NCBI GenBank assembly: GCA_964460785.1
Contig: CAYWQB010000004.1
Span: 1-64,000, forward strand
From: CAYWQB01 sp964460785
Lineage (GTDB): Bacteria; Chlamydiota; Chlamydiia; Chlamydiales; CAYWQB01
Reading direction: 5' to 3'
DNA length: 64,000 bases
Both the position numbers and the translations under genes were made by a program. Shown here piece after piece: positions 35,266 to 43,276 of the stretch (positions are counted from its first letter, which is position 1; the number at the start of each line of letters is the position of its first letter). The notes under the pieces were generated by a model. The model worked only from the letters and a program-made list of their open reading frames with translations, was not told where the DNA came from and made no database searches.

Positions 35266-35655
35266 ATGGAAGAATTTGTTGCTACTGGAAGAAGAAAAAC
35301 TGCTGTCGCTTCTGTCCGCTTACGTCCTAGAGGGACTGGTAAAGCAGACGTAAATGGAAAAGAAATGGAAACATACTTTCCTCTAGAAGTGCAGCGTAAA
35401 GAAGCTCTATCTGCTCTACAAGCTGTGGATAAAGTAGGTGCTTACGATATCGTCATCCGTATTAAGGGTGGAGGCATCGAAGGCCAAGTTGATGCTGTAA
35501 AGCTAGGGATTGCCAGAGCTTTGGTTTTAGAAGATGAGTCTCGTCGTCCAGACCTTAAGGCTCTAGGCCTTCTACGTCGCGATCCTCGTAAGCGTGAGCG
35601 TAAGAAGTATGGCCGCGCTGGTGCTCGTAAGAGCTTCCAGTTCTCTAAGCGTTAA
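35266..35655 (+). CDS. rpsI: 30S ribosomal protein S9
   Basis: 129 residues from the ATG at 35266, with GAAAGGG upstream; an in-frame GTG at 35257 overlaps that site and is rejected. Landmarks: ATGRRKTAVASVRLRPRG, IKGGGIEGQVDAVKLGIARAL and the basic C-terminus ending SFQFSKR, whose last residues reach the P-site tRNA. Second gene of the rplM operon, closed by the terminator at 35681-35723. Confidence 0.97.
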   Translation: MEEFVATGRRKTAVASVRLRPRGTGKADVNGKEMETYFPLEVQRKEALSALQAVDKVGAYDIVIRIKGGGIEGQVDAVKLGIARALVLEDESRRPDLKALGLLRRDPRKRERKKYGRAGARKSFQFSKR

Positions 35656-35680
35656 TTCTGTATCTACAGAAGGTATAGCG

Positions 35681-35723
35681 AAAACAATGACTTGCAAAAA
35701 GTTGCGGGTCATTGTTTTTTTTT
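35681..35723 (+). terminator. Rho-independent terminator of rplM-rpsI
   Basis: AAAACAATGAC (35681-35691) pairs with GTCATTGTTTT (35708-35718), and the right arm runs into a stretch of nine T (35715-35723). It lies 26 nt after the rpsI stop. Confidence 0.85.
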
Positions 35724-35789
35724 GTCTCAAAAGCTTGGTCTCCAGTCTAGTTTAAGATCGACACAGTGCGTCTTTCATTGGCGCACATC

Positions 35790-35926
35790 TCAATAAAGAC
35801 GAACTGCTACTTTCACAAAAATCTCAGAGCTCTCAATCATTAGATCCTGTGCGGCTTCAATGGAGCCATCACCATCGAGTTAAAGATATGCATAAAAGCT
35901 TTAATTTGATAGGAGTGCTCACTATG
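35790..35926 (-). pseudogene. frameshifted C-terminal gene fragment
   Basis: The 321-bp gap 35656-35976 has no intact gene. On the minus strand, codons 35879-35790 read LDGDGSIEAAQDLMIESS and continue protein-like to a stop at 35790-35792, but they have no start codon and follow a stop directly. In another minus frame, 35926 to about 35880 reads HSEHSYQIKAFMHIFN. Joined by one frameshift the two give one plausible protein tail of about 45 residues. The family is unknown. Apart from this and the terminator I see nothing in the gap. Confidence 0.4.
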
Positions 35927-35976
35927 TTATTCGTTTAATTTAAATGTTGAAACGAAAGGGTATCTGAAGATTCAGT

Positions 35977-36690
35977 ATGCAAAATACGAACATCATCTTT
36001 ATTGGCAGAGAGAATTTTAAAAAGAGCTCTAAAGATGTGAGCGATATTATTGAACAATTAAGAAATAAAGGATGCTCCGTCTTTCACTTTAGCCAGATAA
36101 ATGAATTGGATTTAAGAGACTTCCACAATTTTTTAGAGGTTAAAATAAGATTTTTCGGTAGAAACTGGCAGCTTTTCCCTCGCTTTTTTGAAAAAACAGC
36201 AAAGGTGATTCATGTCATTCGAAAGCGAAAATTTTTGTATTACTTTTCCCGGCATGTTTGTCTTAGATATCTAAGGCTAGATCAGCGAAAATTTGATATT
36301 AGGCAAAATGTTAAGCGTCTTAAGGCTTTTCTTACTGCCCATAAATTTGAGCGTGTGTATTTGATTTCGCACTCTGCTGGAGGAATTATTTCTTCACTAG
36401 CTCATGATGAGCCAGCCATCAAAAAAATAGCTTGTTTTGGTTATCCTTTTAAACACCCAGAGTGTAATGAAGAGCAAAGTAGAACACATCATCTTCAGTA
36501 TATTTCAAAGCCATTCATGATTATCCAAGGAAAACAAGATGAATATGGCGTAGGGGACGCTTTGAAAAAGTATAAGTTATCAAATTCGATTGAGATCAAA
36601 GAAATTGACTCTGATCACAATTATTCAAATTTGAACAAAGATGATTTTGACTTTTGTGTGAACCAATTATCAGCTTTTTTAGCGGAGTAA
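35977..36690 (+). CDS. orphan alpha/beta-hydrolase-fold protein
   Basis: 237 residues. A full candidate triad is visible in the right order and spacing for an alpha/beta hydrolase: nucleophile Ser133 in LISHSAGG, Asp188 in IIQGKQDEYG and His214 in DSDHNY. The nucleophile elbow reads S-H-S-A-G instead of G-x-S-x-G, a change seen in some members. Substrate unknown. No signal peptide. The gene is visibly richer in A and T than its neighbours, follows a decayed gene and has no good ribosome site, which suits recent acquisition. It is the only plus gene here whose end does not overlap its convergent neighbour. Confidence 0.7.
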   Translation: MQNTNIIFIGRENFKKSSKDVSDIIEQLRNKGCSVFHFSQINELDLRDFHNFLEVKIRFFGRNWQLFPRFFEKTAKVIHVIRKRKFLYYFSRHVCLRYLRLDQRKFDIRQNVKRLKAFLTAHKFERVYLISHSAGGIISSLAHDEPAIKKIACFGYPFKHPECNEEQSRTHHLQYISKPFMIIQGKQDEYGVGDALKKYKLSNSIEIKEIDSDHNYSNLNKDDFDFCVNQLSAFLAE

Positions 36691-36708
36691 TTTTTGCAGA
36701 TTCCTCGC

Positions 36709-37770
36709 CTAAGCGTTACAAGAGTTTTCCCTTATCTCTACAGAGGAAATTCGATCACCAGCTTGATAATCTTGCTTGGCAGATTGCTCAGTGAGCGCAT
36801 CATAGTATCGAGGGTGTAAACCATATCCAGGACGGATGACACGGATATTCTCGGAAGAAAAAATTTCCCCCTTCTTGATTGGCTTGATCGCATAAATAGA
36901 CCTTCTGAAGATGGTCGATTCTTTTTCTTCTGCTGTCATGGTAAACGAAGGAGAACCAATGGACTCCCAAACTTTGTGACCATCTTTGACAAGTTGCTTA
37001 AACTGCTCCTGATCTGCAGAAAAGGAGCTATCCACAGTCTTTTCATCTAGGGTATCAATAAAGTGCTTTTCTATTAGCTCAGCACCCATAGCGATAGATG
37101 TAAGGGCTGCTTGGTTGCCAAGAGTATGATCAGAAAACCCAATAGCACAGCCATATTTTTCTTTAAGATAGGGAATTTGAGCTAGGTTGAGGTCTTTTGT
37201 TTTTGCAGGGTAGCTTGACGAGCACTTAAGTAGCATCATTTGCTCACAACCAGAGGAGCGAGCAGCTTCAACAAGCTCTTCCACTTCCTCTTCGCTTGCA
37301 AGGCCAAGGGAAATGAGTAGAGGGCGTTTTGTCTGAGCTGCATGGCGAATTAACTGGTAGTGGATATTTTCAAAAGAGGCAATTTTATATGCACAGGGGT
37401 TGAGCGGCTCTAACTGATCAATGGTTTCTTCATCAAAGACTGATGTGAAGCAGGGGAGGTCAATGGACTGACAATATGCAAATAGGTCTCTTGTCCACTC
37501 AAAGCTTGTATGTGCCTGCTCATATAGCTCATAGAGATTTCTATTAAACCAGGGGCTTTGCCTGTTTGTCACAAGAAAGTCTTCTTTATTGCAAGGGATC
37601 GTTAATGAATCTGCTGTATACGTTTGAAGCTTGAGAGCGGATGCTCCTGCAGCTTTTGCTGCATCTGCGATAGAAAGGGCCTTTTCATAAGATCTATTGT
37701 GATTGCCTGACATTTCAGCAAGAAAAAATGGAGGGGATGCAGGACCCACTTCTTGTTTCCCAATATACAT
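36709..37770 (-). CDS. sialic/pseudaminic acid synthase (NeuB/PseI family)
   Basis: 353 residues. A TIM-barrel domain (about 1-280: FFLAEMSGNHNRSYEKAL, ALKLQTYTADSLTI, PLLISLGLASEEE, IGFSDHTLGN, IEKHFIDT) is followed by a C-terminal SAF antifreeze-like domain (RRSIYAIKPIKKGEIFS). The family condenses phosphoenolpyruvate with an amino sugar to make a nine-carbon nonulosonic acid. EMSGNHN favours the pseudaminic acid synthase PseI over NeuB. No other nonulosonic acid gene is in the window, so its product's use in the envelope is open. SD and ATG lie at the 5' end near 37770. Confidence 0.88.
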   Translation of the reverse strand: MYIGKQEVGPASPPFFLAEMSGNHNRSYEKALSIADAAKAAGASALKLQTYTADSLTIPCNKEDFLVTNRQSPWFNRNLYELYEQAHTSFEWTRDLFAYCQSIDLPCFTSVFDEETIDQLEPLNPCAYKIASFENIHYQLIRHAAQTKRPLLISLGLASEEEVEELVEAARSSGCEQMMLLKCSSSYPAKTKDLNLAQIPYLKEKYGCAIGFSDHTLGNQAALTSIAMGAELIEKHFIDTLDEKTVDSSFSADQEQFKQLVKDGHKVWESIGSPSFTMTAEEKESTIFRRSIYAIKPIKKGEIFSSENIRVIRPGYGLHPRYYDALTEQSAKQDYQAGDRISSVEIRENSCNA

Positions 37771-37836
37771 AAACAGCCTCTCATATGATGTGTAGAGAGC
37801 AAGTTAGAAGATGGCTTTTATTGATGTAAATCTAAA

Positions 37837-38577
37837 TTAGGAAGAGAAGCTACCAATGATTTGGTTAAAAAGGCGCTTGCAAATGTCTTGCTTTTCAAGC
37901 CGGTGATTAATCGCTTGGTAAAGTCCATCAAGGTCTGGCGCATTGGTATTATCCAGCTCATAGTCTACGCCCACTCGCTCTGAAAATTTCTCATAATCAG
38001 AGTAACAGCGCCCTAGCTTTTTTAAGTTATCTCCATCTTTTTTGCCGTTGCGCTTGCGGATTCTTTCTGCAGCAAGCTCTTTGGGTACGCCAATTTGGAT
38101 GATAAATACGGGGAGGTCATGTTTTGCAGCCCATGGAAGGAACTCTCGATATGTACGGTCAATGCTCATATCAAGCACGATTAAGCGATTATTTTGTGGG
38201 AGGTGATTGAGAAGAAAATAAAAATATTCTTTGTCGGTAGGCTGGTCAGAAGGCCTGTTTTTAGCAATTTCTGGAGAACCTTCAAGGAGAGAGCGAATTT
38301 CATCAGAGCTAATGACAATAGCCTTATAGTGCTCTTGAATTCTCCGTGCAATGGTACTTTTCCCCATGCCGGGGGTCCCTGAAAAGCAGATAATGAGAGG
38401 GTGATTAGCCTGTTCTAAATACTTCAGCTGCTTGCGGTGCTTATAAAAAATTTCAATAAGGTGCGCATGTTGATGTTGGCAACTACAAGATTGGGGAGGG
38501 GTATCTGCAATATTTGAGCTATTAAACAAGCAGATAAAAAGCAGAATGAGAAGAGTGATGAAGAGCTTTTTAAACAT
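37837..38577 (-). CDS. P-loop kinase of the AAA_33/zeta-toxin type with an N-terminal signal peptide
   Basis: 246 residues. Residues 1-24 are a clear signal peptide or membrane anchor (FKKLFITLLILLFICLFN). After a Cys/His patch (SCSCQHQHAH, 30-39) comes a kinase core: Walker A SGTPGMGKST (66-75), VISSDEIRSLL, an aspartate strand LIVLDMS and a lid-like RIRKRNGKK. The family phosphorylates nucleosides, RNA ends, sugars or UDP-sugars. An ATP-using kinase sent across the inner membrane is odd, because periplasm lacks ATP; a role in the inclusion or host cell, or anchoring with the domain inside, are the options. ATG near 38577. Confidence 0.75.
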   Translation of the reverse strand: MFKKLFITLLILLFICLFNSSNIADTPPQSCSCQHQHAHLIEIFYKHRKQLKYLEQANHPLIICFSGTPGMGKSTIARRIQEHYKAIVISSDEIRSLLEGSPEIAKNRPSDQPTDKEYFYFLLNHLPQNNRLIVLDMSIDRTYREFLPWAAKHDLPVFIIQIGVPKELAAERIRKRNGKKDGDNLKKLGRCYSDYEKFSERVGVDYELDNTNAPDLDGLYQAINHRLEKQDICKRLFNQIIGSFSS

Positions 38578-38635
38578 ATCAAATCCATTTGGAAAGAAAA
38601 TATGTTAAGATTTTATAAAGAAAAAGGCAATAGAT

Positions 38636-39160
38636 TTAAGAAAATTTATGAATTTTCCCAGCTACAACCTTGAATTCGTGCCTGGTCAAAAGCTTCATCT
38701 GCGGAAGGGAGGGAAGAGAGCATGAGCAAGGAGCTGCCTTCAAAGCGGGGAGTTTGGCTGAGATGGGTGTGAATTGCGTTACTTCAACAAACATGTGAGG
38801 TTGCAGGGTTTTTGCAAACTGTAAGTCTTGAGTGTTAAATATTTTTTTTATTGAGTCCCTTCGATTTTTTGCCTGCGTCGCCTGTACGCGTTCTTTTAAG
38901 TTTTGTAGCTGAGAGAAAAGGTCAGAGGCTTGTTTACATTTCGCAATATGTGCATGCACGGCATGCAGCGTGCGTTCTATTGTCTGTAGAACATCAGCGG
39001 TCGTATCTGGCAGTTTTGGGTGAACAAGCTCGATTGCCTGAATAAATGCTTCATTTGCCACTTCTGTATCTTCTCGTAACTCATAAAAAATAGAGCCTTC
39101 TTGCACAAGCTGGTGGTAACTAGCAGCATCGATTTGTAAGGGAGAATCAAGCAAAGCCAT
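38636..39160 (-). CDS. hypothetical helical protein
   Basis: 174 residues from the ATG at 39160; an in-frame extension to 39190 adds ten. Not recognised. The centre (about 45-115) is helical with heptad-like spacing (DVLQTIERTLHAVHAHIAKC), perhaps a coiled coil, and the tail has CSCSLPSLP. It lies between the exported kinase gene and the divergent ankyrin gene. AT-rich DNA upstream (39191-39314) must hold promoters for both directions. Confidence 0.55.
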   Translation of the reverse strand: MALLDSPLQIDAASYHQLVQEGSIFYELREDTEVANEAFIQAIELVHPKLPDTTADVLQTIERTLHAVHAHIAKCKQASDLFSQLQNLKERVQATQAKNRRDSIKKIFNTQDLQFAKTLQPHMFVEVTQFTPISAKLPALKAAPCSCSLPSLPQMKLLTRHEFKVVAGKIHKFS

Positions 39161-39276
39161 GTCGTAAAAAATCCATAAAGATTTTAGCAAAAGGCGCGCA
39201 TGGTATAGCTTTTTTTTATTTAAGTCAAAAGGTCCATATAGATCTAATTGATATTTTAATTAAATGTTTGAATGGT

Positions 39277-39282
39277 TATAAT
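39277..39282 (+). promoter_or_regulatory. candidate -10 box of the ankyrin gene
   Basis: A perfect TATAAT lies 32 nt before the ATG in very AT-rich DNA. No good -35 is found at 16-18 bp, so only the -10 element is proposed. Confidence 0.35.
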
Positions 39283-39314
39283 TTTTAATTTTTTTGACTT
39301 TTTAAAGAGTTTTT

Positions 39315-42300
39315 ATGTCTATTCAAGGATATATAATAAAACCTCAATCCTTATCTTCTAGAAAGATAAAGCCAGACGAGCTAGCTCAAGTAGAGCAGCG
39401 GTTTCAAGGGCAGTCTCCTACAGACCAAAAGGTTTGCACATTTATCCGAGAAAAATTCTCTCTCATTATTGATGAAAATGAGGTGAAAGAGGCTAGATGT
39501 AAAGGGATAATGGGGGTGTCTCCCGTTGTAAACTATGATCGAGAAAGCTTGCCCGAAGCTCTAGAAAACAGTCAAAAAAATAGGCATTGGAGGATAGTGA
39601 GCCTTCTTCAAATGCGCTTTCTTAAAGACGATATAAGGCAAGTTTCAGATGACCTTTTGAGTAGAATTTGTAGTAAAACAATACTCAGTACATATCCAAC
39701 TCGTGCAAATAAAGCAGAGGAAAACTTTCATCATCATATTGTCATCGAGCTTACAAGGCGTAACCTAAGTCAAAGCTTAGATCAGGTTATAAAGAAAGAA
39801 AAGTTTCACCTACTGAAATATAAATATAATGGGAGTCCTCTTTGTCAGATAGCTCTCAAAGCCCAAGCTTATGACTGTGCTAAACTGATAGCAAACTATA
39901 GCCTTTCAAAATTTCGGGAGATCTATCCTGTAGGGCGTTCATTGCTTGTGCAAGCAACAGCAGTGGGTGATGAGCGTGCTGTTACAGAAATACTTTCTGT
40001 TGAGGAGATGACTGCTGAGGATTTGAATAGCCAATCTACTCACAATGGAGAAACCATTTTTTTCCATGCTGTGCGCAAAAGAAATATGCCTCTTCTTAAT
40101 AAGCTTCTTGCAGACCCTAGAGTGGATAAAAATGCTCGCAATATGATGCAAGAGACTCCTTTCATGGTAGCGATGAGAAGTGGGTTCAAAGAAATATGTC
40201 AGAAGTTATCAGAAAGTGGGGTAGACAAAGAGGCTAGAGACGCAAATGGCTATACAGCTTTTCACCATGTGTGTGAAAGAGGAAGTGAAAAAGCTCTTCT
40301 ATGGGCCGTAGACCCAGCAAATGGCATCAATATTCATGCACGTATTCCTGGAAGTGAGAAAACAGGGCTTCATATTCTTTGTGAATCGTGTTCTGCAAGG
40401 CGCTTTGATCGTCTGTATAAGAGTGGGGCACCCATTGAGTGGAACCTCAAGGATGCAAATGGGAATACCTGTCTACATATGGTATCTATGTATGGGAGCC
40501 TTCCTTTAGTAAAAAAAGTATCTGGAGCACTCCCTGAGTTACTTGTAGTACGAAATAATAGTGGTTACTTACCCTTTCACCTCTCTTTGACGCATAGGCG
40601 GAGTGAGGTAGCTAAAGAGCTTTTTCGCAGAGATCCTGTAGGCTATCTCTTCACTCAGAAAGGAGATAGCTGCCTTATGCTGGCTCTTCGTGCCCGCTTA
40701 AAAGACCAGGTCACAACGTATTTAAATGATCCTTTTCTTAGAGGCCTTTTGATTAATCTAGCAAATGACTCTAGGATTGCTCCAATCAGTGTCGCAGCTG
40801 ATAGTCATTGTTTGGACAATGTGAAGGAGATGCTGAAGTATCCTGAGTTGAGCCTTTCTCAGATAAGTGGGAAGGGTTTTGTATGCCTACCTAATGGGTC
40901 TATCCGGCAAATAATCTTCTTTCCAGAGTTGGACATAGCCGTGGATGATAATGGATCTATCATTAGTAGAGATGGTTCAATCAGTTTTGGAGATGGGACT
41001 TTCTTGTCAGCGCAGGGGAGGTTTGTGGCCGGTGGAAGCTTTTTTCAATATGGAGAGGCTATCATTCGCTGGCAAGGTATTGTTCCTGTAGAGCAAGCGA
41101 TCATCACAAGGAATCAAAAGTTCTTGCTACTATTAGCGCAGTCAGGAAGAGAGGACTGGAGGGGAGGTCGGCGAGATGTAGACCTATTGCGCCTAGCAAT
41201 CCGATATGGAAACCGAAAAGCTGCGCTCTTTTTTGCCGAGAAGGTTCTCCCAGAGCTAGGTAGAGATGAAGAAAATAGGGATCTATTTAATATCATGTCA
41301 GACTTGTTGGTTAATAAAGATCCCGTTTTATGGAATATGCTTTGGTTTGATAATCCACGAGTCAACCCAAATCAGCGAGTGCCAGGGGAGGAAGAACCGT
41401 TATTCTTACGCTTAGTTGCTATAAATAGAGAAATTCGAGGAGGAGCTCCACATGTACCCCTCAATAAGAGGCTGCTTGCTGATCCAAGGATCCATTGGGA
41501 GGAGGTTGATTTATCAAAGGTTGCAGAAGCAGATAGAAACCTTGTTCAGTTTTATAAGCAAGAAGCTGAAAGAGTACGCTCTTTAACAGAGGGGGAGATT
41601 GAAGGCTTCCTTCAAAGAGAAGATGACCCTAGAATTTTGCGGATACTTTTTAATCACCGACCTAAATCTTTGTTTACCGCATTTCAGCACGTTGAAGAAG
41701 GTAAGCTTTTACCAGTGTTCGACCTGCGGACAGAGAAGGTCGTAAAGCCAGGCTCTATGGAGCTTCCAGAAGCTATTATTGATAGGCCCACTGATCGTCT
41801 GCTTGGCTGGATGGAAAAGCTACCTCTTGAATCAGAAGATCGAGTATCTGCAACAACTTTCTTGAAGAATGTTCAAGGGCGAATTTCTTTTACAGGGGTT
41901 CCTCCTAGAGGATCTGATGACTTCGAGGATTTTTTTCATTGCTTAGATACGAGGCTACAGTTGGTCTCTGAGGTGGTTCAAGAGTGCAGTGAGAAGCGCG
42001 AGGAGGGTTTGCTTCCCGAAAAAGAATACCAAGAACGTATGATCCCCATCTACAGGCACTTTGCGAACTTTGGTCGCAACTGTGGTCCTATTTGTACAAA
42101 AGATCTGAAGCATATGATAGAGCATGAGCTCATGCTCTATGATGATTTGGATATTATTAAATGCTGGAAGGTAAAATTGGCCAATCGTCCAGTGTTTCAG
42201 TCGGGTAGTGATGATTATAATAAAGTTCGAGGGGCGCTCTCGGAGGTGCTCTACAAGCAAAAGCTACAAGCTCTTGAAGAGATTTACCAAACTCATAGAA

Positions 42301-42701
42301 CTCCTAATCATGAAGAACCTACACATCAGAGAAATGCATTTTTTCAATCTGTGATGGAAGACTTAAGCTTAGATCCTAGCCTTATTGACTGGGATGTCTT
42401 TATGTCCGCTTATAAGTTTCCTCTTTCTCGAGGAGAGATTCTTGCAAAGTATGAAAAGGAAATGAAAAAACGTAAGCCAAAGATTCTTGAAGAGGTCGCT
42501 GAAAAAGTCTTGAAAAAAGGCATCTCAGGAGGAGACTCAAACCCTTATACTGGTGTGATCTCTCTTATGGCTAGGCGCTGGAAGGTGAGCCCTCATCATG
42601 CGATCATAAAACTTTACCAATGTGGTGATGATTTTATGCCACAAGGGTTCTCTAAGGCCGCTGCTGTTCTATTATTGCGTGAAGTGGGCTTCCTAGACTA
42701 G
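39315..42701 (+). CDS. large ankyrin-repeat protein
   Basis: 1128 residues. From about 160 to 520 there is a run of ankyrin-type units (for example GETIFFHAVRKRNMPLLNKL, NGYTAFHHVCERGSEKAL, NGNTCLHMVSMYGSLPLVKK, KGDSCLMLALRARLKDQV). At about 515-590 a beta-rich stretch with repeated DGSI/DGTF/GxFxxGG elements interrupts the stack. A few more ankyrin-like units follow to about 690, and then a long helical C-terminal part without recognised domain. No Sec signal. Ankyrin proteins of intracellular bacteria often act on host proteins after export, and this is the likely class. The end overlaps yqgE by 4 nt. ATG follows TTTAAAGAG. Confidence 0.8.
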   Translation: MSIQGYIIKPQSLSSRKIKPDELAQVEQRFQGQSPTDQKVCTFIREKFSLIIDENEVKEARCKGIMGVSPVVNYDRESLPEALENSQKNRHWRIVSLLQMRFLKDDIRQVSDDLLSRICSKTILSTYPTRANKAEENFHHHIVIELTRRNLSQSLDQVIKKEKFHLLKYKYNGSPLCQIALKAQAYDCAKLIANYSLSKFREIYPVGRSLLVQATAVGDERAVTEILSVEEMTAEDLNSQSTHNGETIFFHAVRKRNMPLLNKLLADPRVDKNARNMMQETPFMVAMRSGFKEICQKLSESGVDKEARDANGYTAFHHVCERGSEKALLWAVDPANGINIHARIPGSEKTGLHILCESCSARRFDRLYKSGAPIEWNLKDANGNTCLHMVSMYGSLPLVKKVSGALPELLVVRNNSGYLPFHLSLTHRRSEVAKELFRRDPVGYLFTQKGDSCLMLALRARLKDQVTTYLNDPFLRGLLINLANDSRIAPISVAADSHCLDNVKEMLKYPELSLSQISGKGFVCLPNGSIRQIIFFPELDIAVDDNGSIISRDGSISFGDGTFLSAQGRFVAGGSFFQYGEAIIRWQGIVPVEQAIITRNQKFLLLLAQSGREDWRGGRRDVDLLRLAIRYGNRKAALFFAEKVLPELGRDEENRDLFNIMSDLLVNKDPVLWNMLWFDNPRVNPNQRVPGEEEPLFLRLVAINREIRGGAPHVPLNKRLLADPRIHWEEVDLSKVAEADRNLVQFYKQEAERVRSLTEGEIEGFLQREDDPRILRILFNHRPKSLFTAFQHVEEGKLLPVFDLRTEKVVKPGSMELPEAIIDRPTDRLLGWMEKLPLESEDRVSATTFLKNVQGRISFTGVPPRGSDDFEDFFHCLDTRLQLVSEVVQECSEKREEGLLPEKEYQERMIPIYRHFANFGRNCGPICTKDLKHMIEHELMLYDDLDIIKCWKVKLANRPVFQSGSDDYNKVRGALSEVLYKQKLQALEEIYQTHRTPNHEEPTHQRNAFFQSVMEDLSLDPSLIDWDVFMSAYKFPLSRGEILAKYEKEMKKRKPKILEEVAEKVLKKGISGGDSNPYTGVISLMARRWKVSPHHAIIKLYQCGDDFMPQGFSKAAAVLLLREVGFLD

Positions 42702-43276
42702 TTAAGAGAAAGGTCTGTTGGCATAAAAGAGAGGGGAGCATACTTACTCCCCATCCTCTTAAGGGTTTCAGACCATATATCTGACATAGCTGGAGCTAAA
42801 ATGAGATCTGGCAGGCAAGGAGCTAAAAACCACTGGTTGTCCATGACCTCTTGCTCAAGTTGTCCTTGATCCCAGCCACTATATCCCAAGCAAAAACAAA
42901 CATAGTAGTCCTCATCTTGCTGTAAAGAAAGCTCTTGGATGGAAGCTAGGTCTGCACCAAGATAGAGTCCAGGAGAAACCTCTAAAGCTTCAGAAGTAAG
43001 CTTTGGATGGTTGTGCAAGATCATCAGCTGATGTGGTTCGACGGGGCCTCCTGAAGAAAGCTTGATTGAAGGGCTTGTATGGATCGAAGAGGGAAAAAGT
43101 TGCTTCAATATCTTAGGATCCATGGGCTTGTTGATGATTAAGCCAAAGGTTCCTTTTAGGCTGTGCTCACATATGAGTACAACAGACCGTGCAAAGAGAG
43201 GGGTATCAACCTCTGGAGAGGCGACTAAAAGCGTCCCTCTGGATAAAGCATTCAGTCGTGAGAGCCCCTTAGTCAT
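42698..43276 (-). CDS. yqgE: YqgE/AlgH family protein (UPF0301)
   Basis: 192 residues, usual length. Landmarks: GTLLVASPEVDTPLFARSV, ICEHSLKGTFGLIINKP, SSGGPVEPHQLMILH and FCLGYSGWDQGQLE. The function of the family is not settled; it has been linked to transcription regulation and virulence in other bacteria. Its ATG overlaps the mlaD stop (ATGA), placing it last in the mlaE-mlaF-mlaD-yqgE operon, an arrangement that suggests an envelope connection. Confidence 0.9.
   Translation of the reverse strand: MTKGLSRLNALSRGTLLVASPEVDTPLFARSVVLICEHSLKGTFGLIINKPMDPKILKQLFPSSIHTSPSIKLSSGGPVEPHQLMILHNHPKLTSEALEVSPGLYLGADLASIQELSLQQDEDYYVCFCLGYSGWDQGQLEQEVMDNQWFLAPCLPDLILAPAMSDIWSETLKRMGSKYAPLSFMPTDLSLN

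Noticed and set aside
35790..35879. EF-hand calcium-binding loop in the DGDG fragment
   Set aside because: The spacing DGDGSIEAAQD does not match the EF-hand pattern with a glycine at position 6 and glutamate at position 12.
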